Origin: Bog-756 sp963696495
Lineage (GTDB): Bacteria; Actinomycetota; Acidimicrobiia; Acidimicrobiales; RAAP-2
Length of the DNA stretch: 64,000 nt
NCBI GenBank assembly: GCA_963696495.1
Contig: CAVOKJ010000002.1
Coordinates: 1,426,001 to 1,490,000 of the forward strand
Direction of reading: 5' to 3'
Positions within the stretch are counted from its first letter, which is position 1. Every line of letters starts with the position of its first letter. The translations under genes were made by a program, and so were the position numbers. This document shows, piece by piece, positions 26,280 through 35,423 of the stretch. The notes beneath the pieces were generated by a model. It did not search any database, had not been told where the DNA came from, and saw only the letters and a program-made list of their open reading frames with translations.

Positions 26280-27527
26280 ATGGCACCTCCCGACCAAGGG
26301 GACCCGTCGAACCCGTTCCAGTCGCTCCTCGGTGACCTGATGAACATGCTCGGGAGCAACGGGCCCAACCAGTGGGAGATGGTCCGCTCCTTCGCGCTCA
26401 ACGTGGCGACCGGCGGCAATCCCGAGGCCAACGTCGAGCCGATCCAGAGGATCCGCCTGGAGCAGCTGGCCCGCGTGGCCGAGCTCAACGTGATCGAGGC
26501 CACGGGCATGCCGGTGTCGTCGGACGGCCGGCGGGTCACCTGCGTGCCGGTCGGCCGCGGCGATTGGACCCAGCGGGCACTCGAGTCGTGGCGGCCCGTG
26601 CTGACGGCGATGACCCCGGCGCCGGGCACACCGCCGGCGGCCCCGGAGGCCCAGGCGGTCGATCCCTTCGCGGCCGACGACCCGATGGGCGGCCTCGGGA
26701 GCATGATCGGGCAGTGGGCCAGCGCCATCGGGCCGATGTTCTTCGGGCTGCAGGTGGGCTCGGTGGTCGGCCACCTCTCCCAGCGGGCACTCGGTCAGTA
26801 CCCGCTCGCCATCCCCTGGGCCCCGTCCGACGAGCTGGTCCTGGTCACCGCCAACATCTCCGAGTTCGCCGAGGACTGGAGCCTCCCCGAGGAAGAGGCG
26901 CTGCTCTGGGTCTGTGCCCGTGAGCTGGCGTCGCACTCGGTCCTGTCACGACCGGCGCTGCGGGGCCGCATGGACGAGTTGCTCCTCGCCATGGCGGAGT
27001 CGTCGGCGGCGGCCCAGCAGGACCTCGCCGGCAAGCTCGGAGGGCTGACGGGCCCCGAGGGCATCGAGGGGATGGGGGGCATGGACCTCGAGTCGCTGCA
27101 GGGGATGTTCGGTGACCCCGACGCCCTGCTCGGCGAGCTGTTGACCCCCGAGTCCCGCCGGACCTCGGACCAGCTCACGGCGCTCGCCGTCGTGATCGAC
27201 GCCTACGCCGACCACGTCGCCGGCACCGTCGGCCAGAAGCTGGTCGGGTCCCACTCACAGCTGGCCGAGGCCTGGTACCGACGGCGGACGGAGCGGGGCA
27301 AGGGGGAGGAGGCGGCCGGAGCGCTCTTCGGACTGGATCTCGAGCAGTCCCAGGTCGACCGGGGTCGTGCCTTCGTGAGCGGGGTCATCGAACGGGCCGG
27401 CGAGGAGGGTCTCGCCAAGCTCTGGGTCTCGGTCCGCAACCTGCCGACGCCGTCGGAGGTGGACGCTCCCGGGCTCTGGCTCGAGCGGATCAGCCTCCCT
27501 GAGCTGGAGGATCCCTCCGGGGACTGA
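26280..27527 (+). CDS. DUF2342 / putative zinc-dependent metalloprotease family
   Basis: 415 residues matching the actinobacterial DUF2342 family (M. tuberculosis Rv3195 type): SLLGDLMNMLGSNGPNQWEM at the start, a Gly/Met-rich centre (SMIGQWASAIGPMFFGLQVG), LGQYPLAIPWAPSDELVLVT, and WVCARELASHSVLSRPALRG. In the last motif the zinc-protease-like HExxH is replaced by RELASH, so metal binding is doubtful. Function is not established. A GAGGTG ribosome site abuts the start; GTG 26277 is an equal alternative. The neighbourhood repeats the mycobacterial association of this family with ylbL and UPF0182. Confidence 0.75.
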   Translation: MAPPDQGDPSNPFQSLLGDLMNMLGSNGPNQWEMVRSFALNVATGGNPEANVEPIQRIRLEQLARVAELNVIEATGMPVSSDGRRVTCVPVGRGDWTQRALESWRPVLTAMTPAPGTPPAAPEAQAVDPFAADDPMGGLGSMIGQWASAIGPMFFGLQVGSVVGHLSQRALGQYPLAIPWAPSDELVLVTANISEFAEDWSLPEEEALLWVCARELASHSVLSRPALRGRMDELLLAMAESSAAAQQDLAGKLGGLTGPEGIEGMGGMDLESLQGMFGDPDALLGELLTPESRRTSDQLTALAVVIDAYADHVAGTVGQKLVGSHSQLAEAWYRRRTERGKGEEAAGALFGLDLEQSQVDRGRAFVSGVIERAGEEGLAKLWVSVRNLPTPSEVDAPGLWLERISLPELEDPSGD

Positions 27528-27622
27528 CCGGGCTCGATCTTCGGTCCCGACTGGGACCGCCACTCGCCTACTCGCTCCTGAGCTCCGCTACTCGCTCCCG
27601 GGCTCCGGCCTCTGTCCCGAGC

Positions 27623-28021
27623 TCAGCCCTCGGCCGGTGGCGATGCAGCCTCGGCGGGTGCCGGTGTCTGTGCAGCCTCGGCCTCCGACACAGTCCCGGT
27701 GTCCTCGGCGGGGGCAGCCGTCGGCTCGACCGGTTCCTCCTCGGGAACGCCGAGGTCCCACTCGAGCAGGATGTTCTCCCGTTCGGCGTCGCGGATCACC
27801 CGCTCGCGGTTGCGGCGGTACTGCGGATCGTGGGGCGGCAGCAGGACCAACCGTGCCATGGTCCGCCGGCGGAACTCCTCGATGAGGGCGGGGTCCCCGA
27901 AGTCGGACCGGACCTCCCAGTGGGGAGCCACCGGGCCCAGGTACACGACCCGGACGTGGCCGACCGGGGGCAGCGGCTCGTCGCCCTCTTCGGGGACGCT
28001 CTGTTCATCGACCGTGGTCAT
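27623..28021 (-). CDS. Hypothetical small protein with acidic Ala/Pro tail
   Basis: 132 residues. The middle (VGHVRVVYLGPVAPHWEVRS, DPALIEEFRRRTMARLVLLP, PQYRRNRERVIRDAERENIL) looks like a folded alpha/beta core. The last 40 residues are Glu/Ala/Pro-rich and probably disordered. GGAGG lies 10 nt before the ATG. No family recognised. It follows the active htrA-type gene by 38 bp on the same strand, so the two are probably co-transcribed. Confidence 0.6.
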   Translation of the reverse strand: MTTVDEQSVPEEGDEPLPPVGHVRVVYLGPVAPHWEVRSDFGDPALIEEFRRRTMARLVLLPPHDPQYRRNRERVIRDAERENILLEWDLGVPEEEPVEPTAAPAEDTGTVSEAEAAQTPAPAEAASPPAEG

Positions 28022-28059
28022 GGCTGTGGGTCCTCCAGGGATCGGGGCAAAGGAGGATC

Positions 28060-29709
28060 CTACCCGCCGGCCGGACGGGCCCCGAGCGTCACCCCGACGG
28101 TCAGCCGAGTCCTGCCCCGGTAGATGCCGAGCGTGACGTGGACACCGGGAGCGAGCGGATGGATGGCCGTCGTCAGGTCGTCCGGGCTCTCGATGGGGTT
28201 CTGGTCGAACTCGACGATCACGTCCCCGACCTGCAGCCCTGCCTGCTGGGCCGGGCTCCCGGCCTCGACCGAGGTGATCAGCGCACCAGACGACGGGGTC
28301 AGGTTGTCCTGCTGCTTGAGCGTCGGGGTCACCGCTCCCACCGTGACCCCGATGTACGCGCTGTTGGCGGCCGCCCCGGACCCGGACGCCGAGCCGGCGC
28401 CCCCCGTGCCGCCCATCCGGAGTTCGGCGAGCCGCGGCTTGACCGAGTTCACGGTGATGGCGAACCCGATGTTCTGGGTCGGGGCGTTGCCGGTGGTGCT
28501 GGAGGCGACGGCGGTGTTCATCCCGACCACCTGGGCCTGGGCGTTGACCAGCGGGCCACCGGAATTGCCGGGGTTGATGGCGGCGTCGGTCTGGATGAGG
28601 CCCGTCAGGTTCTCGGTCTGGCCGCTGTCGTTCTGAGCGGTCAACGTGCGGTTCTCGGCGGAGATGATCCCCTCGGTGACCGTCGGGCCGCCGGCCAGGG
28701 CCAGGGCGTTCCCGATGGCCAGCACCGAGTCCCCGACCTGCGACTGCCCCGAGTCCCCGAAGGTCACCGTCGGGAGGCCCGACGCATGGTTGATCTGGAC
28801 GAGGGCCAGGTCCTCGCCCGGATCGGTCCCGACGACGTGGGCGGGCAGGGCATTGGTCTGCCCGAACAGGGTGACGGTCACCGAGGTCGCCCCGGCGATC
28901 ACGTGATTGTTGGTGAGCACCTCGCCGTCGGGGGTCAGGATCATCCCGCTCCCGGCGGCCTGGACGAAGTCTCCCCCGACCGAGCCGGCCCCCGACTCGC
29001 TGTCGATCGAGACCACCGCCGGCTCCACCTTGGCCAGCACCTCCTGGACGTCCTGGGGCTTGGCCAGGACGCTCCGGTTGGGGAAGAACTGCTCGACCTC
29101 GGTCTGTTGGCTGGACGTGCCGACCACCGCACCCACCAGGGCGCCGACCAGCGCCGCCAGCACCGCGGTGATCCCGACCACCCACAGCCAGGTGCGCCGC
29201 TGCAAGGTGTGGCGCACCACCCGCGGGGCGGGCAGCCCGTAGTACGGGAATGCGTACCCCGGCGTGTTGCCGGGGGGCCCGAACCCCCCTCCGTAGCCGG
29301 GGTAGCTCGGGTAGCCGGGCGGGGCGGGGCTCGGGTAGCCGGGACCGGGGTAGGCCGGATAGCTCCCACCGGAGTAGACGACCGGCCCGGGCGACCCGGC
29401 GGGAGGGCCGGCACCCGGAGGTGGGGCGGGCGGGGGTGGGGCGGGCGGGGGTGGGGCGGGCGGGGGTCCGGCACCCGGTGGTCCGACACCGGGTGGGGGG
29501 ACGCTGGGCGGCGGCGGTATCGGCTGGGTCGCCCCGGGAGGGTCCCACGGGGACTGCTCGAGCGGGTGGGCCGGAACCGTCGAAGGCGTCCCGGACGGAG
29601 GGGTACCGGCGTCTCCGGGCGGTGTCGGGGCGTCCTCCGCCGAAGGCTCGCCCGCGCTTACATAAGAAGGCCCTGGTGCCTCATAAGAATTTGGTGAGGA
29701 ATCTGTCAA
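28060..29709 (-). CDS. HtrA/DegP-type serine protease with PDZ domain
   Basis: 549 residues: a 160-residue Pro/Gly/Tyr-rich cytoplasmic N-terminus, one TM helix (TWLWVVGITAVLAALVGALV), then a protease domain with an intact triad (His in LTNNHVIAGA, Asp in GEDLALVQI, Ser in NPGNSGGPLV) and a C-terminal PDZ domain (SGALITSVEAGSPAQQAGLQ). The family degrades or refolds damaged extracytoplasmic proteins. The start appears to be TTG (29709) with only a weak GGCAGG nearby; no ATG fits better. It is divergent from a whiB gene across 130 bp, and lies 1.8 kb from the catalytically dead HtrA relative. Confidence 0.92.
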   Translation of the reverse strand: MTDSSPNSYEAPGPSYVSAGEPSAEDAPTPPGDAGTPPSGTPSTVPAHPLEQSPWDPPGATQPIPPPPSVPPPGVGPPGAGPPPAPPPPAPPPPAPPPGAGPPAGSPGPVVYSGGSYPAYPGPGYPSPAPPGYPSYPGYGGGFGPPGNTPGYAFPYYGLPAPRVVRHTLQRRTWLWVVGITAVLAALVGALVGAVVGTSSQQTEVEQFFPNRSVLAKPQDVQEVLAKVEPAVVSIDSESGAGSVGGDFVQAAGSGMILTPDGEVLTNNHVIAGATSVTVTLFGQTNALPAHVVGTDPGEDLALVQINHASGLPTVTFGDSGQSQVGDSVLAIGNALALAGGPTVTEGIISAENRTLTAQNDSGQTENLTGLIQTDAAINPGNSGGPLVNAQAQVVGMNTAVASSTTGNAPTQNIGFAITVNSVKPRLAELRMGGTGGAGSASGSGAAANSAYIGVTVGAVTPTLKQQDNLTPSSGALITSVEAGSPAQQAGLQVGDVIVEFDQNPIESPDDLTTAIHPLAPGVHVTLGIYRGRTRLTVGVTLGARPAGG

Positions 29710-29839
29710 TACCTGCCCATTTCACGTTCCCCTGCAATTCGGAATGGGACAATAGTTGCGTAACGGATGGCGGCGGCACCGGGGTTGGCCACCTAAAGAG
29801 TAAACCCACCGCAGCCTCCTCGAGTCCTCTGGAGGGACC

Positions 29840-30085
29840 ATGGATACGGAATGGATGAGCGTGGGCAAGTGCAAGGACCTCTCCCCCACCATTTTCTTTC
29901 CGAGTGACGGTGTCGGTGTACAGGTCGCCCAGCGCATCTGCGCGGAGTGCCCGGTGGCGGAGCAGTGCCTCGAGTACGCCCTCGTCGAGCGGGTCGACCA
30001 CGGCGTCTGGGGCGGCAAGTCGGAGCGGGAGCGGCGTCGGATGCTCCGTCGTCGCCGCGTCGGCCGAGCCGTCACCACGGTCTGA
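29840..30085 (+). CDS. WhiB-family iron-sulfur regulator (first copy)
   Basis: 81 residues with the four WhiB cysteines that bind a 4Fe-4S cluster: C11 (GKCKD), C34 and C37 (RICAECPV) and C43 (EQCLEYAL). They are followed by GVWGGKSERERRR and a basic tail that contacts DNA or the sigma factor. WhiB proteins act with the primary sigma factor in actinobacteria. GGAGGG lies 4 nt before the ATG. The subclass (WhiB1 to 7) cannot be assigned with confidence. Confidence 0.95.
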   Translation: MDTEWMSVGKCKDLSPTIFFPSDGVGVQVAQRICAECPVAEQCLEYALVERVDHGVWGGKSERERRRMLRRRRVGRAVTTV

Positions 30086-30123
30086 ACCGCGGGGTCCGAC
30101 CCGCCGACGTCAGGCCACGGCCC

Positions 30124-31005
30124 GTGCTGGTCGAGTGCGTCGTCAATGTCAGTGAGGGCCGGAGGCGGGATGTCGTCGCCACGATCGCCGGGTCTGCCGG
30201 GCCCGTCCTGCTCGATGTCCACTCCGATCCCGACCACAACCGCTCGGTCCTGACCCTCGGCGGTCCCCTCGAATCGGTGGAGGACGGGGCGCGCTCGGTC
30301 ACGGCGGCCGCGGTGGCCGCCATCGACCTGACCGACCACCAGGGGGTGCACCCCCGTTCCGGGGCGGCGGACGTCGTGCCGTTCGTCGCGCTCTCCCCCG
30401 ACGACCGCTCCATCGAGGTGGCCCTCGGTGCCCGCGACCGGTTCGCCCGGTGGGCGGCTGCGGAACTGGCCCTGCCCTGTTTCCTCTACGGCCCCGAACG
30501 GTCACTGCCCGAGGTGCGCCGTTCGGCCTTCGTCTCCCTGGCGCCCGACACGGGTCCCCCGGTCCCGCACCCCACCGCGGGAGCTGCGGCGGTGGGCGCC
30601 CGTCCGGTGCTGGTGGCCTACAACGTGTGGGTGGCCGCCACGGGCGAGGAGGAGACCGGGGGCGCACGTGACCCTGCCGGCGCACGTGACGAGGCCCTGG
30701 CCGCGGCCCGGGTGGTGGCCGAGGGGGTGCGGGGGCCCGGTGTCCGCAGCCTCGGCCTGGCTGTCGGCCCCGGGGCCCAGGTCAGCCTCAACCTCACCGA
30801 CCCGGTGTCGGTGCCGATCGACGGCGTCTACGACGCGGTTTTCGACGCCGTCGAGGCGCAGGGGTGCCGGGTGATCAGGGCAGAACTCGTCGGGCTGTGT
30901 CCGGCAGCGGCGCTGCGATCGGTCCCGCGCCGACGGTGGGCCGAACTCGGCCTCGCCGAGGACCGGACCATCGAGGCGCGCCTGGCCGAGACGACCTCTG
31001 GATGA
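30124..31005 (+). CDS. Glutamate formimidoyltransferase
   Basis: 293 residues covering the N- and C-terminal formiminotransferase subdomains: LVECVVNVSEGRR, LLDVHSDPDHNRSVLTLGG, DHQGVHPRSGAADVVPFVAL, and ARPVLVAYNVWVA for the second part. It moves the formimino group of N-formimino-glutamate to tetrahydrofolate (histidine breakdown). The cyclodeaminase half of FTCD is absent, which is normal for bacterial stand-alone forms. The start is GTG 30124. The gene follows whiB by 38 bp and may share its transcript. No other histidine-utilisation gene is in the window. Confidence 0.88.
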   Translation: MLVECVVNVSEGRRRDVVATIAGSAGPVLLDVHSDPDHNRSVLTLGGPLESVEDGARSVTAAAVAAIDLTDHQGVHPRSGAADVVPFVALSPDDRSIEVALGARDRFARWAAAELALPCFLYGPERSLPEVRRSAFVSLAPDTGPPVPHPTAGAAAVGARPVLVAYNVWVAATGEEETGGARDPAGARDEALAAARVVAEGVRGPGVRSLGLAVGPGAQVSLNLTDPVSVPIDGVYDAVFDAVEAQGCRVIRAELVGLCPAAALRSVPRRRWAELGLAEDRTIEARLAETTSG

Positions 31006-31038
31006 GGCAGGTCCCCCGCTCCCGCGGAAGGGCCGGGC

Positions 31039-31320
31039 CTAGGAGGCGCTGATGACGGCGCGGCGCTGCATGGCCCGCTGGCGGCGGAGGCGGCGCCGTT
31101 CCCGCTCGGAGAGTCCGCCCCAGATCCCGAACTTCTCCCCGTTGGCCAAGGCGTACTCGAGGCAGTCCTCGCGCACCACACATCCCCTGCACACTTCCTT
31201 CGCCTCACGGGTCGAAGCTCCCCGTTCGGGGAAGAACAGATCGGGGTCGACCCCCATGCAGTTCGCCTTGGTCTGCCAACTGCGCTCTTGGGGTCCGTAC
31301 ATCAATGACACCATGTCCAT
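31039..31320 (-). CDS. WhiB-family iron-sulfur regulator (second copy)
   Basis: 93 residues: C22 (KANCMGVDPDLFFPE), C45 and C48 (EVCRGCVV), C54 (EDCLEYAL), then GIWGGLSERERRRLRRQRAM and a short tail. All four cluster cysteines and the Gly/Trp turn are present. GGAGGG precedes the first ATG by about 10 nt; a second in-frame ATG lies 6 nt later. It converges on the formimidoyltransferase gene. The 300-bp AT-richer region upstream holds its promoter. The two WhiB copies are diverged paralogues, not a recent duplication. Confidence 0.95.
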   Translation of the reverse strand: MDMVSLMYGPQERSWQTKANCMGVDPDLFFPERGASTREAKEVCRGCVVREDCLEYALANGEKFGIWGGLSERERRRLRRQRAMQRRAVISAS

Positions 31321-31625
31321 TGAACGGTCTCCCTCCCACTCATCCACACGATTCCTGACAGAATCGCATAGCACGGATGTAACTACAGATATGTCATCTT
31401 TCACTATCTGAACCCGAAACGCAAGATTTTTCTCCTGTGAACAGGAGCGCGGCCATTTCCGGCGTCCGGAAACGGCCGTGGTGGGGGCGTCATCCCGACA
31501 TCGACCGACCCTCGGATTGCCACGCTGCGTGGTCGGCTGGATACGGCGCGCCGCCAGCAAAAGACCAGGCCAGAGGGGATCGTCCGCGGTGGAACGAGGG
31601 CGGGCGACCGGGGCCCGACCCGGGG
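31321..31625 (-). promoter_or_regulatory. Long AT-richer leader of the second whiB gene
   Basis: 305 bases between the whiB start and the VWA stop hold no gene. Positions 31345-31440 are clearly richer in A/T than the surrounding DNA, as expected for a promoter and long 5' leader, which whiB genes often have. A TTGCG element and several TA-rich hexamers are present, but no single -35/-10 pair stands out. Confidence 0.4.
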
Positions 31626-33659
31626 TCAGACGGCCCGGCGACCCCGGGCTCGCAAGGTGGTCTTGTGGGCCAGGAAGTCGACGAGCACATAGTCGCCCAA
31701 TTGGTCGGGCGAGGTGGCAAAGGTGCGACCCCGGTTGATCCGCGACAGCTGCTCGATGAATCCCTGGAGGCCCCGGTCGGGGTCGAGCAGGAACGTGTTG
31801 ATGGTGATGTCGGCCTTCGTGCACCGCATCACCTCGGCCAGGGTCACCTCGAGGGTCTCGGGTACCGGCGGGTAGTTGAAGTAGACGTCGTAGCCGACGC
31901 CACCCTCGTAGGGGATCACGTGGGCGGTGGGCTCCCCGTCGGTCACCAGGATGATCTGCTTGGTCCCCTGTTGGTGGGCCAGCATCTTGCGGGCGAGGAT
32001 CAGGCCGTGCTGCAGATTGGTGCCGTAGACGTAGTCCCAGCTGACGGTGGGAAGATCAGCGGGCTCGATCTCGCGGGCCACCTCCGAGAACCCCACCAGA
32101 CCGAGGTAGTCACGCGGGAACCGTGACGAGATCAGCGTGTGGAGGGCCATGGCCATCTTCTTCGCCGGGACGAAGTTGTCCCGCATCGGCATGGACAGCG
32201 ACAGGTCGAGGAGGAGGACCGTCGCCGAGCGCGTGAGCGCCTCCGTCTCGATGACCTCGAAGTCGTCGGGGTGCAGCCGCACCGGCACGCCACTGCCGGC
32301 CCTACGCACCGCGTTGTGCACGGTGCGGGACAGGTCGAGGTTGAACGGGTCACCGAACTCGTAGGGCTTGGTCGTCTCCTCGCGGTCGTGGCCCGTGCCC
32401 GTCCAGGTCGTGCGATGGTTGCCCACGCGGTCCTTGTCGAGTTGGGCGAACAGGTCGGACAGCGCCTGTTGGCCGATCCGGCGAATCCCCTTGGGGGTGA
32501 GCTCGAAGCGACCCTCGCTCTGGTCGATGAGCCCCTGGTCAGCCAGTTGTTTGGCCAGCTTGGACAGCCGGTCGAGCGATCGGGCGGCGTCGTCACCCAG
32601 GTGGCGGCGCACCTTGTCCAGGTCGACCTCGGAAAGCGAGGCCGGTGAACTGGCCGAGCGCAGGAAGTCCTCGAGCTCGTCGAGGTCGCGCAGCGTTCCC
32701 GCCGCATCGGTTCCCTCGCCCATCCCCATGGGCTGGTCGCCACTGAACCGGAACCGCTGCTCCCAACCGGCCCCCGGGAACGCCCGCTGGAGGTTGCCGG
32801 CCAGCCGGTCGACCTGCCAGCGGAGGTCGAGATCCTCGAGCAGCGACTCGGCCAGCCCCTGGAGCTGGGACCGCTGCTCGGGTGACATCGAGTTCCACAT
32901 GGCCTGGGCGGCGGCCATGCGAGCCGCCAGCTGCTCGAGGAGCTCGTCCAGGTCGGCCGGGTTCCCGGGGAAGAGGTCCCCGTACTGCTCCATGAACGAC
33001 TCGAACGAGGGATCGATCGGCTCGCCCGCCTCGCGCTGCTCCATCATCCGGTTGAGGGCGTCGAAGGCCTCGCGCATGTGGGCCAGCTGGGCCGGGTCGG
33101 GATTGGTCAGCGCCTCGGACATCTGGTCGAAGTAGGTCCGGGCGACCTCCTCGCGCAGTCGCTCCATCAGGTCCTCGAAGTGCTGGCGGGCGTCCGAGGA
33201 CACGAACTCGTAGTGCTGCAGGCCCTGGACCTGGCCGGCGAGGTCGTTCGGGAGGAGATCGAGCTGCATGCGCCGTTCCGCCGCCACCTCGTCGGTGACC
33301 TCCTGGCGCCGCTGGTCGTCGGAGGCCTGGGCGTCGGCCTGGAGCTGCTCGATGCCGGTGCGCTCCTCGGTCAGGACCTGTTGGAGCTCTTCGGCGATCT
33401 CGCGGTAGGCGCCGCCGAGGTCGCCCCGGTCGAGCTGCTCCTCGCGCTCGAGCCGGAGCTGGTCCAGCAGGTCCCGCAGCCCCTGGACCTGTTCACCGTC
33501 GGGTGTGCGCCACCCCCGGTTGAGCATGCGCTGGAGGGCCTCGTGCAGGTCACCGTTGGCCAGGAGATCGTCGGTCAGCTGGGCGAGCACCGAGTCGGTG
33601 TCGTCGACCAGGGAGTCCTGGGTCCCGTCCCACCGGCGGTAGTCGAAGCGCCAGGTCAT
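31626..33659 (-). CDS. VWA-domain protein of an AAA+/VWA pair
   Basis: 677 residues: Glu/Gln/Leu-rich helical N-terminal two thirds (many predicted coiled-coil segments), then a C-terminal von Willebrand A domain with the MIDAS motif DLSLS (VLLLDLSLSMPMRDNF) and ILVTDGEPTAHV. Its start overlaps the stop of the AAA+ gene by 4 bp (ATGA). Such pairs work like magnesium/cobalt chelatase or MoxR systems: the ATPase remodels a target and the metal-binding VWA partner recruits it. The target is unknown here. The N-terminal motif MTWRFDYRRWDGTQD is shared by actinobacterial members as I recall them. Confidence 0.85.
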   Translation of the reverse strand: MTWRFDYRRWDGTQDSLVDDTDSVLAQLTDDLLANGDLHEALQRMLNRGWRTPDGEQVQGLRDLLDQLRLEREEQLDRGDLGGAYREIAEELQQVLTEERTGIEQLQADAQASDDQRRQEVTDEVAAERRMQLDLLPNDLAGQVQGLQHYEFVSSDARQHFEDLMERLREEVARTYFDQMSEALTNPDPAQLAHMREAFDALNRMMEQREAGEPIDPSFESFMEQYGDLFPGNPADLDELLEQLAARMAAAQAMWNSMSPEQRSQLQGLAESLLEDLDLRWQVDRLAGNLQRAFPGAGWEQRFRFSGDQPMGMGEGTDAAGTLRDLDELEDFLRSASSPASLSEVDLDKVRRHLGDDAARSLDRLSKLAKQLADQGLIDQSEGRFELTPKGIRRIGQQALSDLFAQLDKDRVGNHRTTWTGTGHDREETTKPYEFGDPFNLDLSRTVHNAVRRAGSGVPVRLHPDDFEVIETEALTRSATVLLLDLSLSMPMRDNFVPAKKMAMALHTLISSRFPRDYLGLVGFSEVAREIEPADLPTVSWDYVYGTNLQHGLILARKMLAHQQGTKQIILVTDGEPTAHVIPYEGGVGYDVYFNYPPVPETLEVTLAEVMRCTKADITINTFLLDPDRGLQGFIEQLSRINRGRTFATSPDQLGDYVLVDFLAHKTTLRARGRRAV

Positions 33660-35170
33660 CCCCGGCCCCGATACGTCGCCCGGCCCCGGGCCGCCTCCTT
33701 GTTGAGCCGCTTGGTCAGGTGCAGGCCCTCCAACAGGAACTCGACGGCGCTGGCCACCACGCCGGGGTCCTCCGAACCTCCGGTGAGGGCGAGCACCGGG
33801 GCCGACAGCGCGGGGATCTGGCCGAGCGTGGTGGCATAGGCCGTGGCCGGAAGGTCGTCTCCGGCGTGCACCACGGTGTCCGTGCTGAACGCGCCGATCA
33901 CCGCCTGGGGATCCTCGAGCACCACCCGCCGGCGGAAGACCAACAGCACCGCGGCCGAGACCAGTTGGGACAACAGGATCTCCTCTCGGCCTTCCTCCAG
34001 CGACTCGATCTCGACCTTCCCCTGGGTGGAGGACACCAGTGCCTGGAGGTCGGACACCCGGGGCACCGCCTCGCTCTCACCGTTGCGCAGGGCCCGCCGG
34101 GTGGCGTTGGCCACGAGGGTCTCGTAGTTGGCGATGGTGAGGCGCACCGACACCCCCGAACGCTGGTTGAGGTGGGGGCTCTCGCGGGCCAGCTGGCTCA
34201 GCTCGGCGACCACCTCGGCCATGAAGTCGGGGACCTCCACCCGCGGCCCACCGACCGACCCCTCGCCGGCCTCGGTTCCCTCGGGCCGTGAGCCGGGCAG
34301 ATCGGCCTCGAGCTCGGCGATCCTGAGCTCGGTGGCGGCATCCGGCGGGTAGTGGGTGCGGATCTGGGCCCCGAAGCGGTCCTTCAGGGGGGTGATGATC
34401 CGGCCCCGGTTGGTGTAGTCCTCGGGATTGGCCGTCGCCACCAGCACGATGTCGAGGGGCAGGCGGACCCGGTGGCCACGGATCTGGACGTCTCGCTCCT
34501 CGAGCACGTTGAGGAGCCCGACCTGGATCCGCTCGGCCAGGTCGGGCAGCTCGTTGACGGCGAAGATCCCCCGGTTGAGACGCGGGACCAGCCCGTAGTG
34601 GATGGTCAGCTCGTCGGACAGGTAGCGCCCCTCGGCCACCCGGATGGGGTCGACCTCGCCGATCAGGTCGGCGATCGAGGTGTCCGGGGTGGCGAGCTTC
34701 TCGCCGTACCGGTCGCTCCGGTGGACCCAGGAGATCGGCAGGTCGTCGCCCGCCTCGGCCAGCAGGTCCTTGGCGAAGCGGGAGATCGGGTGGAAGGGGT
34801 CGTCGTTGATCTCCGAGTGGGCCACGATGGGCAGCCACTCGTCGAGCAGTCCCACCATCGACCGAATGATCCTCGTCTTGGCCTGGCCGCGCTCGCCGAG
34901 CAGGATCACGTCGTGCCCGGCCAGGACGGCGTTCTCCAGCTGGGGGAGCACGGTGTCCTCGAAGCCGAGCACGCCGGTGACCAGCGGATCACCCGCGGCG
35001 ATGCGGACCGAGGCATTGCGCCGGATCTCCTCGGCGACGGGGATCGACCTCCACCCCGCCTCACGCAGTCGGCCGAGGGTGGTGATGTCCGGAGGAGGTG
35101 TCGACCGGACCGAGAGGTCGAGGGTCGCAGGCGTCGTGTCGGGCTGGTCGGAGGGCTGCCGCGGGCTCAT
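33656..35170 (-). CDS. AAA+ ATPase (Mg-chelatase/MoxR-like) paired with VWA protein
   Basis: 504 residues. Walker A is a variant, VILLGERGQAKTRIIRSM. Walker B reads RGIFAVNELPDL, with Asn in place of the usual Asp. Sensor 1 is LVATANPEDYTNRGRIITPL, followed by KDRFGAQI. The C-terminal lid helices run from about 330. The fold matches ChlI/MoxR-type ATPases acting in the cytoplasm. The Asn may be a feature of this subfamily. Its stop overlaps the VWA start, so the two are made together. The 253 bp between its start and the sdh operon hold both divergent promoters. Confidence 0.85.
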   Translation of the reverse strand: MSPRQPSDQPDTTPATLDLSVRSTPPPDITTLGRLREAGWRSIPVAEEIRRNASVRIAAGDPLVTGVLGFEDTVLPQLENAVLAGHDVILLGERGQAKTRIIRSMVGLLDEWLPIVAHSEINDDPFHPISRFAKDLLAEAGDDLPISWVHRSDRYGEKLATPDTSIADLIGEVDPIRVAEGRYLSDELTIHYGLVPRLNRGIFAVNELPDLAERIQVGLLNVLEERDVQIRGHRVRLPLDIVLVATANPEDYTNRGRIITPLKDRFGAQIRTHYPPDAATELRIAELEADLPGSRPEGTEAGEGSVGGPRVEVPDFMAEVVAELSQLARESPHLNQRSGVSVRLTIANYETLVANATRRALRNGESEAVPRVSDLQALVSSTQGKVEIESLEEGREEILLSQLVSAAVLLVFRRRVVLEDPQAVIGAFSTDTVVHAGDDLPATAYATTLGQIPALSAPVLALTGGSEDPGVVASAVEFLLEGLHLTKRLNKEAARGRATYRGRG

Positions 35171-35423
35171 GGTGGGAGCCTACGCGGGACGCCCGGGCCG
35201 TGATGCGTCGGGCCGGCCTTTCCCGGGGCCGACGGGCCCGATGGATCCCGTGGCGGCCCCGGTCCCGACCGCCGCCGGCTCCGGTGGCCCTGTTTCGCAC
35301 CCAGGTCGCAGGGATGGAATGATGAGGGACTGTCAGCCAACCGGGCGCCTGGACGGGCGCGGCAGGATGGCGACGGCGCCGGCGCTCCGGCGGCCCAGCC
35401 AGGCCAGATCAGGGAGAGAACAC

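Noticed and set aside
26880..26950. HExxH zinc-protease motif in the DUF2342 protein
   Set aside because: The sequence at the expected place is RELASH, which lacks the first His, so I do not claim metalloprotease activity.
29840..31320. Two whiB genes as a recent duplication
   Set aside because: The proteins differ outside the Cys and GxWGG motifs and face opposite directions, so an old paralogy is more likely.
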